Shown here one piece after another: positions 22,159 to 34,439 of a DNA stretch of 64,000 bases. A program made the translations under genes and the position numbers. The stretch spans positions 21,322,349 through 21,386,348 of the forward strand of contig CM055109.1 of assembly GCA_029204225.1 (NCBI GenBank), given 5' to 3'. The notes under the pieces were generated by a model. The model searched no databases and had not been told where the DNA came from. It worked only from the letters and a program-made list of their open reading frames with translations. The stretch is from Diphasiastrum complanatum. Taxonomy: Eukaryota > Streptophyta > Lycopodiopsida > Lycopodiales > Lycopodiaceae. Numbering within the stretch: position 1 is the stretch's first letter; each line of letters opens with the position of its first letter.

Positions 22159-24003
22159 ATGGCAGCCCCAGCTGAGACAACAAGCTTCCTTAAGGATTTT
22201 ATCAAGAGTAGATGGATGACCATGGCAGCATCTTTCTTCATCATGGCCTGTAATGGCACTGTCTATGCATTTGGTATCTACTCTCAGACAATGAAGGTCA
22301 CCCTGGGATACAACCAAGAGCAGATTACGACAATTGGGTTCTACAAGGATTTAGGAGCCAACCTCGGCATAATCTCTGGAGTGCTGCAAGACTTCACTGG
22401 TGCATGGGTTGTTATTGTGCTAGCAGCAATCCTCAATGTAGTAGGATCAGTCATGATATGGCTGGGAATCACTGAGAGAATAGCTCCCCCACCTGTATGG
22501 CAGATGAGTCTATATCACTTCATCTGCTTCAATGCCACAGCGTTTGTCAACACAGGCATCATCGTCACAGGCATAAAGAATTTCCCAGGCAATAGGGGAT
22601 TTGTGCTCGGCCTCTTGAAAGGATTTTTTGGATTAAGCGGGGCCATTCTAGCACAGATCTACCGAGCAATCTATGGAAACAATCCGAGCTCGTTCGTGTT
22701 GATGATCATGTGGCTGCCCACAATTGTTTTCCTGAGCTTCATGTTTCTGATCCGTCGTCAGCCTCCCACTATAGAAGGCAACGAGACACGCAGATTCACT
22801 TTTCTCCTGGGAACGTCCCTCTTCTTGGCTGCATTCCTGCTGGTTGTGATCTTAGTTCAGACTCTGGCTACAGTCACCCGCAAGGAGCATGAAATCTTCG
22901 CAGCCATCGCCATACTCATTCTCCTATTCCCTCTTGGGGTGGTTCTTCATTTCGTTATGTCAGACAGAAAAGCTAGAGCTGCCAACACTGCAAGCAAAGC
23001 AGCAATCAATGGTAAAGATCTCGACGCAAAGGCTAAAAATCTACAGAATGACAACGATCCAGAGAAAGAAAATCTATCAGCTCGTAAAACATACTCCCTC
23101 GCAGAGTCATTGCCAGCTTCAACCAGCTACAACAATCCAACTACAGTAGCCCAACCAGACGTGAAAGCGCTGGCAAAAGGCTTCTTCGGAGGTTTTGGAG
23201 AAAAGATAAGCCGAGGGGAGAATCACACCGTCCTCCAGGCTTTACTGAAAATAGATTTTTGGTTGTTATTCATAATCTCAACCTGTGCATTAGGCACAGG
23301 ATTGATGGCGATCGACAACATCGGTCAGCTTGGCTCATCGCTCGGATCCTCCTCCTCAAAAACCAGTACATTCGTCTCTCTGATTAGCATATGGAATTTC
23401 GCGGGAAGAGTCTCTTCTGGATTTATTTCCGAATTCTGTCTGCACAGGTATTCCGTTCCTAGGCCTGTGTTCTTCGCCCTTCCGCTGGGGATTGGATGCA
23501 TTGGCCATCTCTTGTTCGCATTTGCTGTGCCTGGCGCACTCAACGTGGGATCCATAATAGTCGGCTTCTGCTACGGCTTCCAAGCTCCTATGCTGTTCAT
23601 CATTATATCTGAAATCTTCGGTCTAACGTTCTTCGGGACCCTTTACAACGTTGCCGCTCTGTCATTACCTCTCGGAACAGAACTGATGTCTGTTCTCGTT
23701 GGTGGAAAGCTGTACGATCGAGAGGCTGCGAAGCAGCACAGACAGCATCTGCTAGCTACTGCGCCTAGCCCCGCTGCTCATGCAGGACAGAGCAAAGCTC
23801 TTGTGTGCATTGGAAAGCAGTGTTTCCGAAATGCTTTTCTTATTATGGCTGGAGTGAGTGCATTTGCGTGCATTGTGGGAATCATTCTCACAATCAGAAC
23901 CCATGCTTTCTACAAACACAATGCAGCTCGGCTTACAAATGCACCGGAGAAGGGAGAAATTCTAAATTTGCAACTACCAAACAATCAGGAACTACATCGT
24001 TGA
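22159..24003 (+). CDS. Nodulin-like / NFD4-like major facilitator transporter
   Basis: The only intact long gene here: 614 codons in one uninterrupted exon. Plant nodulin-like (NFD4-type) proteins are membrane carriers of the major facilitator superfamily; substrates are mostly unknown. The N-terminal nodulin-like domain (about residues 12-260) shows SRWMTMAASFF, NGTVYAFGIYS, GFYKDLGANLG and the hallmark NFPGNRGFVLGLLKGFFGLS. A charged, Ser-rich cytosolic loop (about 270-345) precedes the second half, which opens LLKIDFWLLF and includes NIGQLGSSLG and SEIFGLTFFGTLYN. About 12 membrane segments are expected. I chose the ATG at 22159 (CAAATGGC, A at -3 and G at +4); the frame extends 15 bases further but only from a TTG. 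Its higher GC content and clean reading frame set it apart from the decayed elements around it. A single exon differs from several seed-plant relatives that have introns. Confidence 0.92.
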   Translation: MAAPAETTSFLKDFIKSRWMTMAASFFIMACNGTVYAFGIYSQTMKVTLGYNQEQITTIGFYKDLGANLGIISGVLQDFTGAWVVIVLAAILNVVGSVMIWLGITERIAPPPVWQMSLYHFICFNATAFVNTGIIVTGIKNFPGNRGFVLGLLKGFFGLSGAILAQIYRAIYGNNPSSFVLMIMWLPTIVFLSFMFLIRRQPPTIEGNETRRFTFLLGTSLFLAAFLLVVILVQTLATVTRKEHEIFAAIAILILLFPLGVVLHFVMSDRKARAANTASKAAINGKDLDAKAKNLQNDNDPEKENLSARKTYSLAESLPASTSYNNPTTVAQPDVKALAKGFFGGFGEKISRGENHTVLQALLKIDFWLLFIISTCALGTGLMAIDNIGQLGSSLGSSSSKTSTFVSLISIWNFAGRVSSGFISEFCLHRYSVPRPVFFALPLGIGCIGHLLFAFAVPGALNVGSIIVGFCYGFQAPMLFIIISEIFGLTFFGTLYNVAALSLPLGTELMSVLVGGKLYDREAAKQHRQHLLATAPSPAAHAGQSKALVCIGKQCFRNAFLIMAGVSAFACIVGIILTIRTHAFYKHNAARLTNAPEKGEILNLQLPNNQELHR

Positions 24004-25560
24004 CACAGAATGAAGTCTACAAAGCGTTTCCGGTCAAGATAGTTTAGGGCTCATACCCTGTTTCAAGCCTGTGAAGCAAACCCACATTTGCGATTTAAAG
24101 TATGATCAATATCGTGGAATGTTCGATATGCATTCACTCGATCGTTTGGAATGTTGATGATATTGAAGGTTCTAGATTTGAAGCTTGATTTTCAAAGGAA
24201 AAAATGAAGAAGAAATAGTACAGTTTGAGAAGAATCTTGAGGAGCTGGATGAGCAGTCAAATCTTTTGCAAACACTTGAAATCAAAGATTTGTGAGTGGT
24301 AGAGCATGCTTTTCCAGGTGCACATAAAGGTGAAAATTGATTTTCTCTGCTTGATCTTGTATGATACAGGAGCTTTAAATTTCTCCCCATATGTTAATTA
24401 AAGTTATGAAATTGATTACTCATAAATACTGACCATTCTGCTCTGATCCAATCCATATTATGAGCAGTTTCAGCATCATTACTGGGAGGTTCTTCATAAG
24501 TTTCAGCTGGGCTATGTGTAAACTGAATGGCTATCAATTTCAGAACAATGATGAAGCTGCATGACTTGTTTACAGCATTGCTGCATTGTAGTAGTGGAAT
24601 TATCATGTGGATACTACAAGTTGGGGATGATTTACTTTTGTAAACCGGTAAATTTATGGGTGATTTGAGTTCATCAAGTTATAGTTTTCAAAATCTACAA
24701 AAGTACTTCATGCATTCAGCACATAATTAAAACCCTAGCTGTGGATCCCATTTATTCGGAAGACACAAAGTATTCACAAAAAGCATGAAGGATACATATT
24801 TCAACAATGCCACAATCTCATCAAGTTTGTAATCATGTTAAGAATCATCAAATTGAGACATCTCTTGATAGAAAAATGAGTACCACAATAATCTTTAATC
24901 ATTACATTGATGGTATTTGTTTGTAAGCCAGCAATTAGTGTTGTTTCCACTCAAGTTCATAATTCACAATTTTATATTGACCATCTCACAATCAAAAATT
25001 CATATTTTGACATGTTTCAACATTTTACATTTTCACTTCCTCACTTTTTTACAATTTCAATATCTTCATACAACTTCAATATGTGAACATTTCCTAGATT
25101 TGCACAAGAACAATAAATACTAAGCATGACATTTAGAACAAAAGAACAAGCATGTAAACCATAACAGTTCCCCCACAATCGATGACTAACAAAAGTTCAT
25201 CCTACCAAATATTTTACAAATGTTATAGAATAAATTGAATGGTCTGGGAAACAAGAAAAATTACATCTGGCAATGGAGAACAAACAATCAAAGTTGATTC
25301 ATCAACAAGAGCAATGAATCTTGTGCCATAGAAAATGGATGTTGACTCTTCCACAAAGGATCATATTATTGATCGTCCAGAAAGAGAGACAACTCTAAGT
25401 ACTCGTTGTGATTCTCAAATACATGTGGTACAATGGGAAGAGACATTAGTAATAGTGGATTGCATGGTTCTTTGTGAATGCAAAGGATCGAAAGTTAGTT
25501 CAAGCACCATCAAAGAGATCAAATGTCATGGCAACAATTAAATAAATTTTTTAATACAAG
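24004..25560. other. 3' flank and AT-rich non-coding DNA
   Basis: This includes the presumed 3' untranslated region of the transporter gene. No further gene or repeat was recognised. Confidence 0.5.
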
Positions 25561-25633
25561 TCAATCAATCTCATTTGCAGACAATTCCTCATTTACATCA
25601 TCATGGATATCTCGCCATCATTCGAGTCAAGTT

Positions 25634-28600
25634 CTAAACATAGTTCAAGCCTATGGACATAGGTGCTTGTAGTTCATCTTCTTGATCATTTGCATCACTT
25701 TCACACTCATCTAGTAGTCTAATTCTATGACGGATTTTATCAGTATCATCGTCAATGTCTTCATTGATTTGACTTTCGGCTCTTACGTCATTGTCATTAA
25801 CATCCCAATCATCATGCTCATTTGGCTCCACGAGATAATTAATTCTTTTGTCATCTTCATGAGGTGGTTCTCTTCTACGTGATTTTCCATATCACGATCG
25901 CTTTCTTCTTCTTCGTCATGATTGTTTGTTGTCGCATCTTCGAGCTCAATATTTTGGAAAATATTCTTTTTTCTTGTCTTTTTTTGCATGGCCACATCAT
26001 ATTCAATGGATCATGATAAAGGGCTATTTGTGTGCATACAGATGATATAATTGAGTTGGAGATTGAATCTAGTGTGCGCAACAATTGATTTAAAAGTACG
26101 AACAATTGTTACTTGTTCACAATGAATTGGTAAGGCCAATGTTTCATTGGAAGAGGAAAGGATCTTTGTTAAATCAAGAGCAAATAGTCCATTTGAATCC
26201 AATCATACAGTTGCATGTGGACCTCGACATATAATTTAAAACCATTTAACGTCGAACAAAAGGATCTTGAAAGATCTATAGTCGACTTCCAATATCTGTT
26301 GTATGATTCCAACTTTCGACCAAATTGGTATATCTTGCACTACTATGATTGGCTTGATGAAACTTTGTCATCACCCCAAAATCAAATGTCATTCTATTTT
26401 TGTCGGTGCTTTCAATGCAAATGTGTTTTCCAGTAGACCAAATCGCAGTATGTTGTCTATATTTCCATATTAAAAAATGTATATATCAAATAATATTTCA
26501 AATTAACATGTTACAATACGAAACAAATTATTATATATTTAATAACTGATGAGTTTGAGTTTAGAGACAAACATGCCAACTACAACCGTGCACAAGATCC
26601 CACTCCGAATTTGATATTTGTTTTCCACTTGCAGAAGCATCATTCATGGCTTCATATAGCCAAGTAATGTTGCATTGATCTGGGAGCTTCTCCAATTCAG
26701 TTGGAAAAGCATGGTCCCTATGTGATCGATGCCATCGCGTTCTATCAATATTATGTTGATCTTTAGATTTTTCATATAAATCAATCCAAGATGATAATTC
26801 TTCTTTGTACTATAAAATGAACGTGAAAACCTTGTCTCTCATACACTCAAAAAATCTCACACACGTTCCTTTCCCTTGTGGAATGCTCTCTTGTTTGTTG
26901 CTCTCCTCATCACTATCATGCCACAGTCTTGGAGCCCCTGGATTTAATTGTGTGAAGTACTCTGTAATGTAAAACAAAGACTCTTGTGCCATCTAACCTT
27001 CAGCCATACTACCTTCTACACGCACTTTTTGGGAATAAAATCTTTTAGGATTTTAATAAAGCGCTCCAAAAACAACATCCATCTTGCAGTCACAGGGCCT
27101 GCTAGCTCCACCTCATCAACAAGGTGAACCAATAGGCAAATTTTGACGTTCATGAATGATGGAGGAAGGCATATCTCGAAAGCACAAACAATCTCAATAG
27201 CTTTGAGATGCATGCGTCCTATATCTCCGATATTTATGTCTTTTGAAGATATTGATATACATATTCATCGCATGTAGAAATACAAAATGGTCATTAATAT
27301 ACATGCAAAATGTGCCCATTTGAAGGACGTTAAGACTCATGAGAAATACATTGTAAAGCTCGACAATTTTGATATAACATTATGTATATCTTCGGTCAGA
27401 CACCCTTTCAATGCCACCAGAAATACATGCTATCAAAACAAATTGGCCGAAATATTGTCATGACATTTTATGCAAACATACTTGATTATATGCATCATCA
27501 ATTGAACACATCAAATACATATACATGTAACATTTTCTGCCAATCATGATACTTTAGTCCAAATAATTTGTCATCTGTGGTAAATGCCCCTCTTATAAAC
27601 CCTACGTATCCAATGGAAAATCGCATATGTCGAATAATTGCCTTTACATTACTACTCTCTTCCTTCGATAAAATCCATGGTGTACGAGTTGATCTTGACC
27701 GAGAATCTTGTCCGTCTTTAGTCCACAAGTGTCGCATTTGAACAGAATCTTTTAGTTCTTCAAGGACTCATGCATACAAACCTTTTGACTGATTGAAATG
27801 CCTCCGTAGTGCCTCTCTCACATTTTTGAAAATGTGCATTAGATCCAATAAATGAGTTATTTTTAATGTTGTTCAATCTGGGAGTGTATAAAATATGGAT
27901 AACCTTTTCATACCCTTTATCCAAGTGGAATTCTCCATTGCATTGTTCCATTTTTCAAGCCAATCTTTACTTGTTAAATCTTTTCGGTGGAGGGTGTGCA
28001 TCCACTTTGTCTCCTAGTCGACACAAAGTGAACGACATATATTTACGATGATCAGAATATATGACTTTCCTAAGATGTTTTGCATATCCAAAAGTAGAAA
28101 AACCGCTACACTCACCAAATCTAGGATAATCGTGCATCGTTTTCACCAAATACCATGTAATTCAAATTCTCGAGATCCGATAGGACGTGAAATGTCGTAC
28201 ACATGAATCCCTCTCCAAAGAATTTGCAACTCCTCGACAATATATTCTAGATAGACATCCATGGTTTTTACCTTGTAACAACTGGGAATGATGAGAGCAA
28301 GTAAAAGATGACCTTTTTTCATTGCCATCCATGGAGGTGTTGTAATTCACAAGCATCACTGTCCATGTTGTCCAAATAGAAGATCAATCCAGGCCAACCG
28401 AAGTCTCAAATGTCTTGGCTCAGTACGAAATATCGACGACTCATCTTTGATGTGTTTTGGAGCCATACTATCACATGGTGTTCTCATGACACCATCAGTG
28501 GATCTATTCCTAGCATTCCAATCCATCAATTCGGCCAAGGACTGGCAATAGAACAAGTGTTGGATATGCGATAATATTGGAAAATGGCGCATGCATGTTG

Positions 28601-28860
28601 TTAATTGCTGGGTTTTGGGATATTGGTTCCCTGCATTTCCATTTCTCGCTACGTGCGGTATGTTCAACATAGAAATCCTTGAGTCGAGGAAGCTTGTAAA
28701 ACTCATGTTGAGTTAGGACTGTGCATTGTTGTCTATAGTTATGCTTGATACTACATTCTTATTGCTTGATTTCCATTTATCAACCCATCCACTTTCGATG
28801 CAATTCACCACATTCAACTCTTCCTCAGGACCCCACACAATATCACTGCTTCGCCAGTAC
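25634..28860 (-). pseudogene. CACTA (En/Spm) transposase, decayed
   Basis: The pieces occur in the order expected of a plant CACTA TNP2-type transposase read right to left. 28706-28356 holds MRHFPILSHIQHLF, MDWNARNRSTDGVMR and RHLRLRLAWIDLLFG, which match the Transposase_21 signature (...DGV.RHPADS... then NVRLGLA.DG). 28328-27967 carries LALIIPSCYKV and a degraded FP.YG.CSGFST stretch. 27737-27498 has TPWILSKEESSNVK and LKYHDW. 27213-27016 (PPSFMNVKICLLVHL, AGPVTARWM, ERFIK) is DUF4218. 26202-26011 (DSNGLFALDL) resembles DUF4216. An acidic tail lies at 25995-25634. Frameshifts and stops occur throughout. Terminal CACTA inverted repeats were not found by eye. Confidence 0.8.
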
Positions 28861-28991
28861 ATTGATCAATATATATTATGATCATTACACATTGAATCAG
28901 TGAAGCGCTCTAAACCTAGGTGCTATCGGGGATCTGTAGGCTCCTACAGTAGAATCCTATATATATTATATATAGTCTTCTAAAGTACATT

Positions 28992-29262
<271 letters not shown>

Positions 29263-29499
29263 TACGATAGTTACTCATGATTCGATAATCACTATCAAGG
29301 AAAACGCAGAATTCGACAAGATCTTTGTTTGACAAGAACAAAAAACTAGGCAATATGGGTATCAGTAGAGAGGGAAAACACATGTAATTACGATTACAAT
29401 ACTTTCTGGTTTAATTTCAATAGTTTTCATATATAAATATATAGATATTGAATTGTAATTATCACTTTCGTTCGCAAGCTAATCCATTTACATTCCATA

Positions 29500-30210
29500 T
29501 CATCTAACAGAGACGGACCAAACAGCCCCACTCGATTCCGACATCGTTTGGTCAGAATGACCAATCTTCCCAAAGAGAATGTCGTTAGGGCACATGAGAA
29601 AGGCCCACTTTTGTAGCTTTTCATCCAACGGCTCAATTTCTCCTAGTGGCGTCCATTTCACGTGTCGTTAGTTCCAACCGATGGGCAACATCGAGTGGAT
29701 CCAGCCTGGCTCGATTCGGACGTCATTTGGTCAAATTGACCATTGATCCCGGCAATAACACAGTTAGGACACACGAAAAAGGCCTACTTTTGTTGGCTTT
29801 TGTCCAACAGCCCAGTTTCTCTGAACGGAGTTTGTTTCACAAACAGTCAGCTCCCACCTGTGGGCAACATCAAGTGGAACTTGTGGGGACAGACGGGACG
29901 CCGAACGAATTGACGAGCAGCCCGAGACCTCCGTTCGAAGTTTCACTAGAAAAAGTCTTCAGGGACACTTGACCAGTCGGGACCTAAAATAGGTCGGACT
30001 TGTCCCAAGTGGCTCGAAATGCTGTGGAAAGGCTCGTGAGCCCCATATTGACCAGACGGATCCAGCTCGGCTCGATTCGGACGTCGTTTGGTCAAATTGA
30101 TGATTAGTCTAGCGATAATGCAGTTAGGGCACATGAAAAGGGACTACTTTTGCTGGTTTCCGTCCAACGGCCCAGTTTCTCCGAATGAGGTCCGTTTCAT
30201 GTACATTCAA
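29500..30210. repeat. Three diverged copies of a roughly 130-bp unit
   Basis: Units at about 29529-29655, 29709-29845 and 30072-30205 share CTCGATTCGGACGTC, TTTGGTCAAATTGA, AGTTAGG(A/G)CACA, then CTACTTTTG and CAGTTTCTC. Spacing is uneven (about 180 and 360 bp), so one unit may have been lost or the array was broken. No protein homology was seen. The DNA is markedly more GC-rich than its flanks. Confidence 0.75.
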
Positions 30211-30675
30211 TGAACCTAGTTTATCAAAATATGTAATCATCATAAATTTATGTAAACCCAAGTTATGTTAGAAAAAAGTTTACAAAGGCAAGATTCTTTT
30301 AATCAATCCTAATTCACTAATAACATGGAAAGAGATTCAATCATCGAAAGAAAACATCATAAGACTTTTGGATGTGCAAGAAAATTGGGGACATTTTGCT
30401 AATAATTTCATATGTTTTAATGAATATTTGTTACCTTTGATGAAAATAAGTTGGTCCTTGTTGACTCGTCTACATATGCATTGAGTGCCCAAGTAGCAAA
30501 CTAGATGAAGATGATTAGGATGAATCAAAGAAATGATTTTATATTGTGTTGGATTCAATGAGGCTTGAAAATTGAGAGTTCATGCTTAGAAGTAGAGAGA
30601 TACAAAAGTTAGTCTTCGAGAATCAAGATTTTTTGTACTCAGCTTGATGAACTTAGTTCATCAAAATATCTCATC
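30208..30675 (+). repeat. Direct repeat of a TGAAC-YTAGTT palindrome
   Basis: TGATGAACTTAGTTCATCA near 30645 is a palindrome with 8-bp arms. A variant with the same neighbours (TGAACCTAGTTTATCAAAATA) occurs at about 30210. Both lie upstream of the DUF7869-type copy 2, whose first recognisable codons follow at 30742. It is tempting to compare this with the different palindrome found upstream of copies 1 and 3; the link is inference. Confidence 0.4.
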
Positions 30676-30741
30676 GTTTAGGGTTTAGTATGTTTCACAC
30701 TGAAACTTTGGTAAAAGAATTTTTAACTTGGTGACGACCAC

Positions 30742-33700
30742 GTGGGAATAACTATAACGAAATGGTATGGGCATGTTGATATTAGCACAATGAATGAGAA
30801 GTCATACTTGCTAAAATGGCCAATTGATCAAGTCACTTTAATGAATGGATCAAGATTGAGGGGTTCAAAAACAACAAAATCTGACTTCTTAAATGATGAT
30901 GAGCATAGTAGTGAAGAGTTAAATGCTACCTTTCTAATGGTCGGAGAAACGTTACTTAACGGGAAAAAAAGGCCATATAACATGATTCATAGAAAAGCAA
31001 AAACTTCGAGCTGTTCAACTGGGAAAAAGAGAGAAGCCAGGTGCTCATTGGAAGCAATTCAAAAAGTGGCATCTATAGATTGTTGCAAGCAACGATGTTG
31101 TCAACTTATGAGTCGTGACAAGATTCACGATGCACGAAAGCAATTTTGGGGCCAAAGTTTTGAAAACAGGGTGACATATGTGTATCATTAGAGGAAGTTT
31201 AAACACAAAAAAGGCCTTTTGTCAAGATTCCTTTTTCATTTTTTATTCACTTCTTTTGTACATGTGGCCCAATAGTTTCTTGACATAGTGGCTTTAACGT
31301 AACGTTACTTCCTTGACTCACATTTTGAGTCTACACTAAAAATGGCATAACTTTTGATTGCCTTATCAGAATGCAATGAAAATTGGTGCGTTGGAGGAAA
31401 GCGCTTGATGAGCGCTCTCCAATGATATATTATATGTTATACTTTTGAGCTACTACTAAAAAGTTATAGTGATTCAAAGATATTGGTTGAAAATAGTGAC
31501 AAAATGCAAAAAAGATCTTGGCACGAATTCATATGCAGCCCTTTTTGAACTCAAACTTCCTCTAATGAATATGTTACAAACTACACGTAATGTAAGTGGT
31601 TCAAGATGCGCATACATGATGTTTCAAAGAGAGCCAATTTGTAGTGTAGCGTGGTACAAAATCCATGGATTGCCAAAAACTTCATTTTATAGGTACAAGG
31701 CATCCTACAATGAACGGTCTAGAAAGTCAATACATGGCAATGCACAAATTATTGGACGAGCTTGGAAACATGTTGAAATGGCCTTGGCTATAATAGATGC
31801 ATTTGTGGAAAACAATGTTGAGCAAATGCCTCACAAAAATAGAACTACAAATACGGGAGAAAGACATATTCAACTTGTAATTCCTGCTATTTACAAACAA
31901 AAAGATATATTGAGAGAGGTCAATGATACGCTAAGAATATGGGCTTCAAATACATATCGCCTTCTACATTTAGTCGGTATTGGAGGACACGTTATAAGCA
32001 TGTGAGTTTGTCACAAACTAGCACATTCTCTAAATGTGACACTTGCACAAATATTAAGCTGCAACTCGAATCTACCAAGGTGGAGACTAAGAGAAATAAA
32101 TTAATCAAAGAAAGAAAGAGACACATGCTTGAACAAATGACTTGCAGAAACTTGTACTATGCATGGAGATTGAAGTCAGAAAGAGAATCACAGCATTACA
32201 TGTGCATGAGATCAAAATAAGACGAATACAACCAACTCCCAAGTCCCACGAATAAAATTTTTCAATTACCTGTGTCACTCACTGGCATGCTAACACATGG
32301 CCATGGAGGTAACGCTTATGGTCATTTTGCTTCAAGCTTTTGGCCAAGTGGTCCAAATTTCACAATTGGTTCAATTGTCAAATGTTTAAGAAATTTAGAA
32401 ACTCAAAATGAAGATAAAATAGGAGATCTCAATGCAAATGTTGTTACGGATCAACCTTTTTTTGAGGCTCCTTTCTAAAAAGTGCTTAGATGTGCATCAT
32501 TCTTTGAAAGTCACCACAAATAAAGACAATCCACCGAGCAATAGTAGTAGCATTGCTAGTTTGACAAGCAACACAAGCAACAATGTCCAATTCAAACGTT
32601 TGCCTAGAAATCTTCTTCTACAACTAGACAATTGTGGTGGTGACAATAAAAACAGATATGTTTTTGCTTTTCTCTCTTTGCTCACGGCAGTAGGAGTATT
32701 CGAGATGGTGCAGCTAGGATTTTTTATGGTGGGTCACACTCATGAAGATGTGGACGGCATGTTTGGAAATTTTTCTGAATGTGTAAGAACAAAATGTGTT
32801 TTCACATTGCCACATTTAATGGAGTGCTTTCCAAATTGCACAAAAAAACATCTAGTGCCTTATTTGGTGCAAGAAGTGCCTGATTTTAAGTCATTTATTG
32901 AAGGTTTTCTTTGTGACAAAGAACAAAGACTTGTGGGCCACACGAAGCCATTGCAATTCCGTTTCTTTGTGAAAGATGGCATTCCAATCATGCAGTACAT
33001 GATGCATCCAAATGCAAATGAGTGGATTCCTCGGGAAGGCATTCAAATATGGAAGGTTGATGAAAATGGGCGTTCTCTTCTGCCAACTGGAAGTCCTAAA
33101 GCACTACCATTGTTTTCTTTTCTCAAAGATAGAGACATAATCAATGGTATAATTTATAGGTACTTGAAATACTAGGAGGGACATCTTCAAAATCCATTGA
33201 ACCCACCTGAATTTACGATGTTCATCACACCTGTGATTACCTACTAGTGGAGACAAATTCTCACTCTTATGAATACAGAGAGCAAACAATGCGAGGAGTT
33301 ACAAGATGGTTTTTGGCCGAATACTCGTTGGAGAGATTCTACTGTTCTTGAAAATGACGCAAATTCAGATGCTAACAAAATAGAAGAACAAGAACATTAT
33401 TGCGAACCAGCATATGGGAGACCAATGGAAGCGTTTAGGCCTCAAGTAGATGCTCATAAAGGGAATTTTGTTATGATTCGACCACCATCAGGTGACAAAA
33501 ATGGCAATGAAGAAGATGATGTGTATCCTATTTGGTTAGCTGTCACATCATCACAAGTTGAAACGGATAAGATATCCAATAACTATATGAAAATATTGGT
33601 GCAATGGTGGGCCCCATGTTCTAAATGAAACATGTCTGAAAAGGAACGTTATCGAGATTGTTGGAGTAAGCAATGGAAAGTGAACCTTAATGATCCTGAG

Positions 33701-33847
33701 AGATGGAAAAATGTTTCAAGCATAGTCTGGAGCTGGAAACCTCGAAAAGATCCCCATCAAATAAAAAGTATAAAGATTCCTAAGGTGGCTGTACTGAAGG
33801 CAAAACAAGGATTGATCATTGAAAATGATGAAGTCTTCGAAGAATAG
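30742..33847 (+). pseudogene. DUF7869-type transposase-like protein, copy 2 (most complete)
   Basis: A near full-length member of an uncharacterised, often multicopy eukaryotic family (DUF7869 by memory). In order: a Cys-rich block CCKQRCCQLMSRDKIHDARKQF (about 31081); CSVAWYKIHGLPKTSFYRY (about 31631); FSKCDTC with H..EQ..CRNLYYAWRLKSE (32017-32185); LTGMLTHGHGGNAYGHF and FWPSGPNFTIGS (32277-32379); LQLDNCGGDNKNRYVF (about 32618); GFFMVGHTHEDVDGMF (about 32720); and a C-terminal domain with YPIWLAV and ILVQWW. The D-N-C...N-K-N and GHTH.D.D motifs look like metal-binding acidic sites of an RNase H-like nuclease, which is inference. Stops and frame changes at 31191-31468, 32220, 32478, 33175 and 33628 make it a pseudogene. 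Transposase function is suspected, not shown. Confidence 0.7.
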
Positions 33848-34401
<554 letters not shown>

Positions 34402-34439
34402 TAGTCCCAAAATTTTGCAAGAGTCTCAAATTTCCTAAA

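Noticed and set aside
31320-31470. Hairpin TTGGAGGAAAGCGCT...AGCGCTCTCCAA as an RNA gene or terminator
   Set aside because: The stem is short and imperfect, and it lies in the gap between exons or fragments of DUF7869-type copy 2; nothing supports a separate function.
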